A stretch of DNA of 64,000 nt from Phoronis australis (taxonomy: Eukaryota; Phoronida; Phoronidae): assembly GCA_002633005.1 (NCBI GenBank), contig NMRA01000147.1, forward strand, positions 62,001-126,000, read 5' to 3'. A program made the position numbers and the translations under genes. The notes under the pieces are model-generated. The model saw only the letters and a program-made list of their open reading frames with translations, was not told the DNA's origin and did not search any database. Each line of letters opens with the position of its first letter. The first letter of the stretch is position 1. Shown here piece after piece: positions 32,520-44,344 of this stretch.

Positions 32520-34180
32520 TCGCACGTGACCTATGAATTCCATAGAGCTATGCGACCCGAGTCTCGGCTAGCTGTGAGAGTTTGCACTTGAATGCCCGGT
32601 ATTGAAAATTCTATTAGAAAGTTTGTGGAGAAGTTCTACTAGGCATTTTCACGAAAGACGTCGCTCTAGTCGGTTAGCGACTAGCCTTTCACATATGGCA
32701 CATCACATTTACAAAATACCACGAAAAACGGGCGATGAGGCTGGATCTCGCGAGATCATATCGGTTCGTATCCACGCCAAATAAACCGCAAAAAAACGTT
32801 TCGTCATTGTTGTAATTTGAATGCATTTTGTAGCAGTTAGGACTAAATTCTTAAAAATGGTAAATATAATCCTTGTAGATGAGAAACTCGTTTATGTATC
32901 AAAATAAAGACTTATCTCCCTTGTCATGCAAACTCTGGGAATTCCCGAGTAGAATCGCGACGAATGCGGACGATATTGGAGTACCTGTAGTATTAATTGA
33001 AGCAATATTAAAACGAAAAACATCATTGAAACGGTTTAGTTACCACTAAGTGAACATAAAAGGTTCACTGTGCGATTAAAATAAAACTAGCAGAAGAAGC
33101 ACAGTTGATAGGTCAACTAATTGCTCTTTTGACGTTCCCACACTGAACTGCAATTTGTTCGCTTATTAGCCATGTAGTTCACCAAACTTTAGTAGATCTT
33201 TGCCGTGCACTAACAGCTCCCCGAAAGTTGCCGGGGCCGGCGATGCGACCTGGTATTCCCCCCCCCCAAAAAAACGGAAACCCAATTCCGCCGCGCTCTG
33301 GGGCCTCCTGTTCCTTGTTGGAGAACTCCATATTTCTGTACGCTCCACGCTGTTGCTGTTTAATGCACCAGCCGGGGGAGGGGGGGTCCCCTGCCCCCCT
33401 AAATCCGCCTATGACTAATTACAATACCAGAACAGCAACAATTTTTTTGCGACACATTAGTGATGTTGATACAGATGATGAAGAAACTAATGGTGACATT
33501 TTGTAGTACTGTTCCAGTGGCGTATCAGGGACCAGAAGGGGGGGCCCCCAACACATTGCCTCGGGAGATTGGGCAGAGCGAGGTTGTATGTGTACAGGCG
33601 TCCCGAAAGTTGCGGGGGGCCCGGAATATGAAGCTTCTGTTCGAGAAATCTATCGACTAAAAAAATTTTAAAAATACAAAACGGGAGAAACACAGTGGTA
33701 CCTATGTCACCCAGCTATAGCTGTATGAAGACTTTTGTCAAAATCATTTTATTGTGTTCCTGCAGGGTTCGATGTTATGAATATCGCCTGGTGGCATTTT
33801 GCATCCTAGCCAAAATCCAGCTAGCATTCATAAATGTCAGGTCGCAAAATTTTACCGCCATTTTTACGTGCCAAAATTGATTTTAAGAGCACCGAGAAAT
33901 TTTTAGATTATGCTCAAAATCTAAATAACACACTGAGTAGGTCTACATTTATACTATCCTAACTTGGGTCGTAGATTTTTTGCGCCTAATGAACCTAATT
34001 GTGAGTGTTGCTGTGTTGAAAATCATTCTCCTGGGCCTATTTGAAAAATTCAGAGTTTTACCAATAATTTTTTCACTCCTCTTTTCAAATATTACACCAA
34101 AAATTACACAAAATGCTCTCCATAAAAAGTATGGTCATCTAGGCTAGATTGTAATCAGGTGATCGCATAACGCTAAACCC
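32520..34180. other. Intergenic, fragments of CAGTGGCG-ended elements
   Basis: A right-end fragment cccccctaaatccgcctatg ends near 33413, and a left-end-like cagtggcgtatcaggg begins at 33515. Both neighbourhoods carry a variant of ccgaaagttgccgggg (about 33222 and 33603), so they are probably broken copies of one family. No gene is seen. Confidence 0.5.
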
Positions 34181-34187
34181 TCGTGAG

Positions 34188-34266
34188 AGACCGCCCCGAG
34201 ATGGCTGCTGGAGCAACTCGGGGCGGTCTGGGATCACGCGGAAAAACCACAGGGTAAATCTGTGGT
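34188..34266. other. Cluster of strong hairpins
   Basis: agaccgccccgag (34188-34200) pairs perfectly with ctcggggcggtct (34217-34229) around a 16-nt loop. accacag (34246-34252) pairs with ctgtggt (34260-34266) around 7 nt. A third, weaker stem follows near 34268-34290. It could be a structured RNA on either strand. I recognise no known family. Confidence 0.5.
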
Positions 34267-34779
34267 CGACGAATCTATTCGGTCGATTACGTTTTATTGC
34301 CCGTGAAGCCGCTAAGGGCTGCCTGAAGAAATATGACTCGCGCGTTTGTATTTTCGAATTTTTCAATGACATGTAAAAGATTCATCAACAAATTCCTCGT
34401 AAAATTCTGAAAACAAGCGTTTTTCTCCCACGAAAATCGATGAAGTTTTGGCCGAGATATTTACCTTTCAGTCCAGGCTAGCCCTGCACACTCAGAGAAT
34501 CGTCACACAAGATTACTACGCGGTAATGCGGTTTCACTGTCAACAAAGGAAGACGTCAAAATCGACTTATAATTGTCATTTTTAAACTATTTGCATGTTA
34601 AATTATCAAAATGTAAGTAAAATCGTACTCTATATTTTAACAAGAAAACAGCAGTTTCATTTTGGTGAACATGTCTATAAGGACCTAACTCGCGCATGGT
34701 GGTGAGTAGTGAGTCCGGCCAACACGTGAGGATGGCTGTGTTGTTGTTTTTGCTCTCAACTCAAAAGTAGCCGTTTCAA

Positions 34780-34990
34780 AATGGAAGATGGACAGAAAAT
34801 GCAGGCAGTTGACGAAAACGGCCATTGGAAGGAAGCAATTGAGCGGGGAGTAAATGACAGCGCTGGGAATTCACGTCGGTTTTCCTGGATGGCCGTCTGA
34901 GTTTGACCAGCTCGTCGAGCCGTGATTCGTGAGAGGCTGAGCCGATCGACTACGTCGGGCTCGGTACCTGGACCTGGTGAAGAAAAACGT
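34780..34990 (+). other. Possible first exon (weak)
   Basis: A locally GC-richer stretch with a 40-codon open frame starting MEDGQKMQAVDENGHWKEA at about 34781, then a stop, then a consensus donor aaaaac|gtaagt near 34990. No matching downstream exon is recognised, so this may be a 5' exon of an unseen gene or chance. Confidence 0.5.
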
Positions 34991-37900
34991 AAGTATTTTT
35001 TTGTCATCCCTTATGCTCGCATGATGCTGTTGGCTGTATAGATAAAGTATACCGTGTTTGCGTGGGATTTTGTGTTCATGAAATTACAGACTATGTACAT
35101 CTACCACATTTAAAGTCAGAGAAACATTGTTACTTAGTGAAAGATAAACGTCTGAGCGAATATACCATGGTGCCTTCAATGTTGTGTTTGTTCTTTGTGA
35201 AGTAGATTTACTGTAACAAGTCCGATGTTGTCGGATTGAATTGGTATTCCGGGATTTTCAATGCCAGTGGCAGATCCAGAATTTTTGGAATGGTGTTCGC
35301 AAATGAAATAATGTCAAGCCATTGTTTTAAATTACCATTTAAGTTTTATTAATAAGAGGTGGAGACAGCAATCTTCAGCCGTGTCTTTGTTACCTTGTTC
35401 TCATTTCTTTACATTTGTTTATGTTTCATTTCATTGTTTTCTGTAGATCCCCCCAACCCCCTTGCCATAGTGCACTCTCTGTTGACTGAATTTGATGACA
35501 TAATATATTGATAAGCCATTGTATTCTGCATACCAGTACTAGCTTAACCCTTAGTCCTGCACACCTGGCCCTATTGTTCACTCTTGACTTTTGTTTACAA
35601 AATAATCCAGTCCAGTCTACACCCTGATTGCTTAGTTTAATATTTACCAGTGAGTAAACTGTATTTCACTTGTTGAACCTTTTCTTACTATCATGCAGCT
35701 CTTGCTTGACAGTGCACATGTACTTTTATCTCCTCTTTTTCGAACCACTCATTAAAGCGTTTTATGGGGTTTGGTTTCTTTTCATGAATGTTTTCATCGT
35801 TGGTTTCTAATTCGTTCAACTGCTTCCCAAAACTCCTGAGTCCTGAGCATTGAGCAACACTCAACAATCCCTCTAAAAAATGATGCCCTTCCAAACAGTG
35901 ATGTGACCTTCTGACTACATGAGTGTAAGCTGTGGTACACTACTGCACGTGCACAAGGTCATCAGCACCAGAAGTTTTAAAATCACACCACCAAAACTGT
36001 GACTGTTTACATTTCAGAGAGCTTGCCGTGACAATTTCAAGAAGGTATACCGCTTGACAGTTGCATTTATGTACACGTTGAAGCCTGGAGAATACAGACT
36101 TGATCAGGGCTTGGGATTTCCGTCTTTTAAGAGGAATTCCTTTTTTGGTGTCGATTTTCTCTGATTGGATTTCCAGTTTCCTCTTTTTATGATTTTTTCG
36201 ACTTCATTAAATGTTTAGTTCAGGTAAATTTTACATCCAAAAATGTCTATCACCCAAACCTATTTTTTGTGTATCATACATCAGCTGGAAATTTCTCCGC
36301 TGTTTTTGTTATTGCTCATTCCAAGCTCTGCTTATTTTTCGTGAAGTAACTAGAATGGATTTCATAACATACCAGTTTATTGTACTGGATTCTTCTTGGG
36401 TTTATCAACTGTAAACTAACACTAATAGGAGCATAGGATAATAGCCACCTGTCTTAAGTTCGCACAAAAGTAGAGTACAAAATTCCAAACGTAATTTCGA
36501 GTTCCAATTCCTGTAAAAAGATCAATGACAGGGCCCAGGTATCAATTCCGGTATTTTTGGCACTTAATCGTGTTTGAAAGTGTTGTACTGTGTTTGGAAA
36601 TTTGTTTGAAAAGCTGTTTTTTTTTTGCTGAACAGCGTATGACCTTACTGGATTTAAGGGCCCCACCAGAGCATTTATTAGTGTGCCCTCCACTCATTTC
36701 CAATGTTCTATGTATATCAAATGCTTTGAGATGCCAGCAGGGTAGTATTCTGCATGCAGCTTTGTTGACCATTGTGGTCAGTGAGAATGTCCTACTCACA
36801 TGTGTATGAATGCATAGTGTGTGCACCTCATTCATGTACCACACCAGTATTGCCTGTGTGGTTATGGAAATGTGTAAGCTGCTTGTGTTGTATGGGCATT
36901 GTTGAGCTTGAAATGCTAGTTTTACTCCTATAAAACTAGGGATGTATTTATTGCGACATGTCTCCGTTATTGTTGTTACTAGTTTATTGCTTAACCAGTG
37001 TATCTATTTTGAATATTCTTCAAGCCTTGGATGACTGATCTTTTCAGTTTAGGATAGTTATTGTTTGCATCCCAAGAAATGAATTACATACTGTCTTTTT
37101 TAGTATTTTTATTCAGTGACTCCTGGTGTGGTTTTGAAAATGGTTGTTTTTTAGGCTGAAATGCAGATTTTTTACCAAGTTCTGCAATGACCCTGTCATT
37201 TCCACATGGTTATCTTGAAAAGCAAATTCTTGTATACATATTATTGTCATCTTGTGAGGTGTGCAATTTATTGCGGTTTTCAGTGACTGGTTCCACCAGG
37301 GATAGCAGTATTGTGCACCTACCGGTACTTTGCTCAAACCCATGTTTCATATTATTATATTGATAACTTTTCCTCGTGAAGGTAGTGATCTCAGCAGTTA
37401 TATCACTTATGGTGTTTTGTCAAGTAGTAGAACCTTGTACTGCTATGACACAAATTTTGAAGGTTTCTATGTTGTAGTTAAGTCCCACTTTAAATATTTT
37501 GCTCACCATGTGAGTTATTGTTTACATGGAGGGATTCATACTTATGGATGATCTCATCAGGGATTGCATGTAACACTATTTGGGTGTGTATATTTGTTAC
37601 ATGTTCATTGTATAAAGTGTATTGTTTATATTGCAGAGTTTATAATTGTTAGTTAAAAAGATTTCGGTAGGTTATCTCAACAGTGCTTAGTGCATGTTTT
37701 GCTCATCCTGTGAAATGTAATATTTATACTGAAGAGTTTATCATCGCTAGTGCCTGTGTCCCTTATTGCTTTTCCCATAGTATGAACAACTAGTCATGTT
37801 AACGTTTGAAATTCTCATGTACAATATATATTACACTCTTCCGAAATCTTACACTTATTTTCATTGCCCAAGCACTAATCTGAAGAGTGGCCTACTAGTT

Positions 37901-39470
37901 ATGTGGAATGCGCACAATGCATTGTTAAAGCGAGGTGATCGTATGCCGCTGGGTTTTTGTTTTCTTACTCTTTGTGAACGCAGTGCCTGTAATTCGCATT
38001 TATTCCTAAGTTTATGCAATCATTTTAAATTACAAAACATGAAACCCTGGGAACCGGTGGGGCAGTTAAATTTTGACATCGACAATATATACGTGTCATT
38101 TGAAGTAGTAGCCCGTTGTAGGGTGCCACGACCAAAAATATGGGTACACATCACATGTTTAACCACAAACAACAAGTGAAAGAGTTACTTTTTCAGGTAA
38201 GCGACGCGTTGCGCGCTTTGGTTGTTTTTGTCCGTTTTAGGTGGCAAGTGGCGCTTTTTTCTTTGACGATTTCGCTGAGGTACGTTTCAGAAAATCGTAC
38301 TGTAGGCCTAAGTCATTTTTTCTGTGCCAGTTCATTTAGGTACACAGCAACTGAAAAAATGGATAAATCACGTCATTTTAAATCTCCATATCGCTCCGTT
38401 ATGGCCACTTCGACTTGGATGGATTTTGGCTCTTTCAAACACTCCTCCATGCTCTATTTTTTGAAGTTCGTTAACGAAAACGCGTACCAGGATGTAAGGT
38501 TCGTGCCCTCCCCCTCGAGTTTTAGTTGGTAATTTTGACATGAAGATGATGGTGATATTTATGCGTTCCTTGACGAGAATTCCAGCAAGTCAAGTTTTGC
38601 CTAATTCAGCTTTTCATTCATTTTTATACCGTGTATGGTCGCTGGCAAAATAAGATACCATCAAGATTTTAGTCTAGATGTTTCCTAACTCGATTTTTAG
38701 CCATAACACTGAGCGCGCAAGAGAAGACGGAACATATTTGCGACGTTTCGTTTACTCAAAGTTAATGAGCCTAAACCTCAGAAAATATTTGTTTTCTCTT
38801 TCTCGCTTATAATGATTTTCAAGGGTTTCCGTTATTCAATTTCGGCAAGGTCGTCGCTTTCTCGCAAAACTACCTATTGGATGATCAATTACGCACTTAT
38901 TTGCTCTCCGTTTTAACGTTGATCATCGTCAATACACCTCCAAAAATTGCACATCGTCTTTGCGCAAACTACATTGAGATTTAAGTCTCCCGAAAAAAGT
39001 TGACGATCGGATAGTGTTTAAAAGTCTAATTCTAAATTTCCCCAGTTAGTGCACAAATGAAGTAAAAGAAAGTAGTTCTGCTTGTGGTGTCAGCTGTTGG
39101 TATCATTATCTCGATTTATGACCCACAATGCCTGACTGGACAAAGCCTTTTCAATTTAGCCGCTGGAGCGTGAGACCCCTGAGGTCCCAATAGAGTCCTC
39201 ACCACAACTTGGCATTATGGTATTGGTATGAGGGAAGCCAATTATCCTTACTGGTGACTGGATGAATAGATCAGCTAGGAGGGATCCTTTTATACTGAAG
39301 CCATGGCAGCCAGTGCAACACATTCTAGGTGGATAAATACCCTCTAGTTCAATCTGTTGAACCCCACTGTTTTCCCTGATCAGTAGGATTTGACATAACC
39401 TCATTCAGTGAGAATGTTCATGACCTGGTTTTAAGATATTTGGCTACATTGGAGAGTTTTCCTCATACTG
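34991..39470. other. Long T-rich region without recognisable genes
   Basis: I found no exon with family-level similarity and no clear repeat in these 4.5 kb. It could be an intron of a gene whose first exon is the candidate at 34780, but nothing confirms this. Short open frames here lack conserved features. Confidence 0.5.
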
Positions 39471-39477
39471 TTGAGAA

Positions 39478-39752
39478 CAGTGGTGGATTTAGGGGGGGGG
39501 GGCTTGTGCACCCCACCTGAAATTCTCCCACATTTCATTTGGCTGTTCAGGGTGCGAATTGCTGACTAGCATATGTGCGCAGGCAGGGGGAGGCGAATGC
39601 AGAATGCATAGGCCCTGAACAAATCCCGTTTCTTTTTAGTAATATGGTCTACAAACCCCTATATCCCTACATTTTAGGCTGGATGCACGCATGAGGTGAT
39701 TCCTGAGCCTTGCCCCAACCCCCCCCAACTCAAAATCGTGGATCCGCCCCTG
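39478..39752. mobile_element. Short CAGTGG-ended MITE (hAT-like)
   Basis: Left end cagtggtggatttagggg, right end gtggatccgcccctg; about 275 bp, with G/C homopolymers at both ends. Target duplications are not convincing (gttgagaa against gagagata). Confidence 0.5.
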
Positions 39753-39887
39753 GAGAGATATGAAAATTGATGAATTTTGTAATAAAAGTGAAATCTTTAA
39801 CATTCAGTGGTCCAAAACCATCTCACTTCCTCTCTACCAACAGTGCCATGGCCCTACTTTCAGAAACCCCCAATCACACTTACTGTA

Positions 39888-39954
39888 AATGTAGAGCAAC
39901 TTAGCACAGGGAAGCTGTAAGTTACAGCTTCCCTGTGCTAAGTTGCTCTACATT
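39888..39954. repeat. Perfect 67-nt palindrome (33-bp arms, 1-nt centre)
   Basis: The left arm begins aatgtagagcaacttagcac and continues agggaagctgtaa. After a single g the right arm is its exact reverse complement. It is unrelated to the other repeats in the window. Confidence 0.5.
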
Positions 39955-41060
39955 ACATAACCTGATCTGATAACAAGCCTACACTGCAGAGGAAGATGTT
40001 TGTGTAGGGTACTGATTACATAACATTTACATCAATGAAAAGAGCTTTAGTTGGTTTGAACTTAACTGCAGCTGATGGCCTAGGATAAGCATTCAGGTGA
40101 GAAATGCTGATTGAGTAAAACTTGCCCCTTAGCCAATGTGACAATGAAGAAAATGCATCAATTCCATTGCTCTTTCCAGTAAGAACAAAATATGTTAAAG
40201 AAAAGGGGAATGCTCAAAATTGTGAAAGGCCATGGGGTGTATCACTGGACAACAATCATTTGTCTTTCAAACAAGATATTTTGTACAACAATGAGACAAC
40301 TTTTAACAAGCTGATCAATAAGTAATATTTTGAAAATTTTAATACATGTTTTGAGGCAGTTATATATATACTAGCCGTTACCCCTTCTTTCGCTCGGGTA
40401 GCAGCTAGTGGGAAACGCTGAGGGAGGGAAATAGCTCACCTAAGAGTGAACCGAGTGTTCATCACAAGAGACAGGAATACTTTTTGAAGAGACCGTGTTC
40501 AAAGCTGTCAGATATTAGTAAGCAAGGTGTGGGCTACGGGATTCTTTCCCCAGGCAGTACAAATTTCTTTCCAGAACATTTGACACTGCCGTAACACAAA
40601 GTACGGTAATCAGATATTCTTTTAAAGTGAAAACTAAGAATGCATTTAAAATATTGTATGGTACAAAAACTATATAGATGTGTTTACAAAAGTTGCATCA
40701 TAAATGTACATACTGAGGTAGAAAGCCAGTTAGCTGTATGAAGACTATCGTCAAAGACACACTGCAGATGCACTCACTGCAGGTAGCCGTGTGCAGAGCT
40801 CCGTTAAACACCAAAATTTCACACCGCGGGTGTTCAGCTCGTCATCTCGTCGTGAAACTTAGAGCTAACAACCTGCAGGGGCGCATCCAGAAGCTGGGAA
40901 TAAACCGACATTCACCTTGCCCGTTACGGCCGTTCATACATGTAGAAGTACAAAAACCTGAGTGAAATTAAGCCGACCGGACGGAGTGACGTCATCCAGG
41001 CCATTGAGCCGATGAATTGACGTCACCAAGGCCAGTACGGAACTGGCCACCCTCCCACTG

Positions 41061-41290
41061 CCATTGCGTCACCTATTGGCCAATTTCCATGTTCTTCAAT
41101 CAACTGTGAGGTTGCGTACATGTCCGATAACAATCGGAAGTGGTTTCATTTAGTCCAATTTCAGAACAAACTCTCGAGAAATATCGCGGAATTTTAGGAA
41201 AAAGCGCGTACGTGCGAGTGACACGAGTATGTACTGTTTTCAAAACAACGACAGATTTTCCAGTGTTACCGGTACAAGGCGGAGAATAAC
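41061..41290. repeat. Inner direct repeat of fold-back, left copy
   Basis: Begins ccattgcgtcacctattggc and ends near ggcggagaata. It has the same orientation as 43591-43840, unlike the outer arms. Confidence 0.5.
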
Positions 41291-42020
41291 GCCAGAAATT
41301 TGTAACATGCACTACTGCGCATGCGCTAAATCTTTCCATCAGCCCTCCATCAGAAATACACAAGAACAGGCTATAATCAGCAATTTACAAGTGAGGGGAG
41401 ATAACTACACAATTTGCCGATAGCCTGTGGCACAGAGTGTAATGTTAAGACTTGTTACTGCCAAATATAAGCGTCATTGGTGAAAAAATTTCCACGTCTC
41501 TTGAAGTTTGAAGTTTGCCCCATTGTGGCCTATGCTAACGATCGTCCGGAAGCCAATATTTGAGCGCATAGCTCATTTTGAAGTCAAGTTTGTGACTGAA
41601 TTCATTTTGCCATCGGATTTGCCGATAGCCTAGGTGACTACCAGGAGTACTCAGAGGTTGCTGATCCAAATTTCATGCAGTTTTTCGAAAAATTTTCCAC
41701 GTCTCTTGTCATGTTCAGAAAATAGATCCACGTACAGTGCTGTGAAATGAAATATTGCCGATCGCCTAGTTGTCTTGCATTGAAATTTGCACTCTGTAGA
41801 TGAAAGACTAGCTCAGAATCGGTAAGAAACTGTTATGTTTATTTTTTCATCCGGTATGAGTTTAGAAATACATTCGAAGTTTGAAAAAAGTCGGATTTTA
41901 TACAGATTTATTCCGGATGTCGTCTGTGATCAGTAGTTGATCCTATAGTTATCTTCAAAATGTTGTTCCGTTTTTGTGATCCACAGCCACAGTACGTTGT
42001 CCTTCGTCTTAATTCAAAAC

Positions 42021-43003
42021 CAGTGGCAGATCTAGGATATCACAAGGGGGGGCCAACATTTTGTCCGGCTGTAAGCATTTACGCAAACTGAACCACGATT
42101 GTAGATGCGCATAGCACCGAATAGGGGAAGGTCGGGAGGGGGGTTTTTCTGTTTTTACATCTAAAAATCAAGCATTTTCCTTGATTCCTGAAGTATTATC
42201 CAAGAAAAAAAGGCAAAAAAAAAACACGGAGAACGTGTAAAACAGGAAAAACTGTGAGAATCAAAGACTCGAACTTGCGACCTGGCGGCTAGAGAGCGCC
42301 GGCGTTACCACTACACCACCACGATTTAACTACCAAACTCATACTAAGAGACCTACTTGTGTATGGTCCACAGTGTTTGCGCACGAAACCTACTTCTTTT
42401 TGTAATGCTTTTTACGCGTTTTATATTTTGTGCCATCAATTCTTAACAAATTTGTCGTATTTAAAATAGTCTTTAAATGCCCAAAAGACCAAATCCGTTT
42501 TTCGTGTTGGCAATAATGACGGGATTGCTTTGGAAATCGTCTTAAGATAAGGTTTGACAAGGAGAGTATTGCGAGTTTCTGAGTGATTCACTAAGGCTTC
42601 GGTTAAAATTCACATTTTACCAGCAGCTTCTGTTTTTTCATCGTCACTCAGGTTCCATTTTCTTTAAAAAATGAAGTAAATTTTCTTCATTGCACAGTTG
42701 AGCAGACGACAGAAACGGAGTCGTAGTGCACAGCGTCACTGCCGGTCGCCTGGGATATCGCGGGAAAGCCTATACTTAGCCATAGTTCCGTTACAAATGC
42801 GCCGTGTTCCGAATTTGACACTTGAAATTGGATTTGAGCCTCCCCCCTCCCCAACACTAAAACTGCACACATTTAAATCTTTTTTCATCCGTATAATTTT
42901 CATTACCGGGGTTAATTAATAAACTCAACATTTCCCTACGCTCTTACTGTTTTATTTGTTTTGCGGTAGCCTGGGCCCCCCCCCCCCCCTAAATCCGCCT
43001 ATT
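42021..43003. mobile_element. CAGTGGCAGAT-ended element, copy B
   Basis: Start cagtggcagatctagg, end cctaaatccgcctatt. It is colinear with copy A at 30089-31039, including tggtccaca.gtttgcgc, gcccaaaagaccaaatccg and ggtcgcctgggata. It lies between the inner direct repeats of the fold-back element. Confidence 0.5.
42253..42327 (-). repeat. tRNA-like cassette in copy B
   Basis: On the minus strand TGGTGTAGTGGTAACGCC (A-box-like) and GCAAGTTCGAGTCTT (B-box-like) flank an anticodon arm GGCGCTCTCTAGCCGCC with four of five stem pairs. It is closer to a real tRNA than the cassette in copy A. Confidence 0.5.
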
Positions 43004-43590
43004 CTGTTACTTAGGAGTGAATTCCGAACACAAATTTGTATTGGCAAACATCTGAAGATTAATAAAAAGCGCTTTGGCAGCCCGTTTAAGCCAATGCAAG
43101 CACACGCGGCTGGCTGGCGTTCAATTCACTTTTGTTTTGGTTATGTGTACAAGTTAAACAGTGAGTTGTGACCCCCAATGACCCAGCTAGCATTGTCGTA
43201 CTGTAGACTGTGGAATTCCAGAAATTCCAAATACTGTTATTGTAAACTTGACTTTGCTCTGCAGACTGCTGACTTCATGCAGGCTGACGGTACTAGCGCC
43301 CAAGCTTCCTGACCTTTAGCCTAACTATGCGCTGTTATGATTGGTTAGGAACATGGCGCTAAGCGTCACCTAGCGGATCAAGAATGTTACAAATTTCTGG
43401 CGTTGGCCCTTCGGCTTCTGTCACGTATACAATTCATCTGGCCCGTCGCTGCCAAAATTAATGATGCCTCATTAAAAAATCCTTACTCTTCCTTGAGTAA
43501 ACTAAATTATTTAGGCCTACCCTGGTGTTGGAAACTTGGCGTTCTTCAGTTTTTCTCCTGCTAAAATTGCGATGCCGCGCTCTTAGGGCG

Positions 43591-43840
43591 CCATTGCGTC
43601 ACCTGTTGGCCAATTTCCATGTTATTCAATCAAATGTGTGGTTGCGTACATGTCACAACAATCGCAAGTGGTTTCATTTCAGTACAAGTTTTTACTATGA
43701 TCAGAAACCCAATTTCAGAAAAAAAACTCTCGAGAGATATAGCAAAAATTTCGGAAATGGCGCATACGTGCGTTTGCCACAAGTATGCACTGTTTCCACA
43801 TGACCACAGATTTCCTTTGTTACAAAAGGCGGAGAATTAC
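43591..43840. repeat. Inner direct repeat of fold-back, right copy
   Basis: Begins ccattgcgtcacctgttggc and ends near ggcggagaatta. The sequence between it and 41290 holds the nested CAGTGGC element. Confidence 0.5.
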
Positions 43841-44344
43841 GAAGTTTATTATATTGTCTTTTTACTTCTATAAATGGCTGTAACGGACAAGGTGAATGTT
43901 GGTTCATTCCCAGATTCTGCATACACCCCCGTTGTTAGCTCTAAGTTTCACGACGAGGTGACAAGTTGAGCACCGGGGTTCGGTGATGATTTCGGTGTCT
44001 AACCGGAGCTCTACACACACTAGCTACCTGCTGTATGTTGACGATAGTCTTCATACAGCTAGCTAGCTTTCTACCTCAGCATGTACATTTATGATGCAAC
44101 TTTTGTAATATACAGAATTTTAAATGCATTCTTAGTTTTCACTTTAAAGAATATCTGATTACTGGACTTTGTGTTATGGCAGGGTCAAATGTTCTGGAAA
44201 GAAATTTGTTCTCCCTAGGGGGAGAATCTCGCAGCCGGACACCTTGCCTACAAAAATTTGACGGTGACTGAAATTCTGCTTGAAGCTTTGAACACGGCCT
44301 TTTCAAGAAGTATTCCTGTTTCTTGTGATGAACACTCAGAAATT

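Larger units (their letters stand above)
40452..44340. mobile_element. Large fold-back element with ~500-bp inverted arms
   Basis: The left arm (40452-40966) and the reverse complement of the right arm (43868-44340) align along their length. Shared words include gagtgttcatcacaag, aatcagatattctttt, gcatcataaatgtaca and gtgaaacttagagctaacaa. Inside the arms lie direct repeats (41061-41290 and 43591-43840) and the CAGTGGC-ended element at 42021-43003. No transposase is seen. Arm identity is roughly 80% by eye, so it is not recent. Confidence 0.5.

Noticed and set aside
38140-38532. Plus-strand open frame of 130 codons
   Set aside because: No family similarity recognised, no supporting splice partners, no codon pattern that convinced me.
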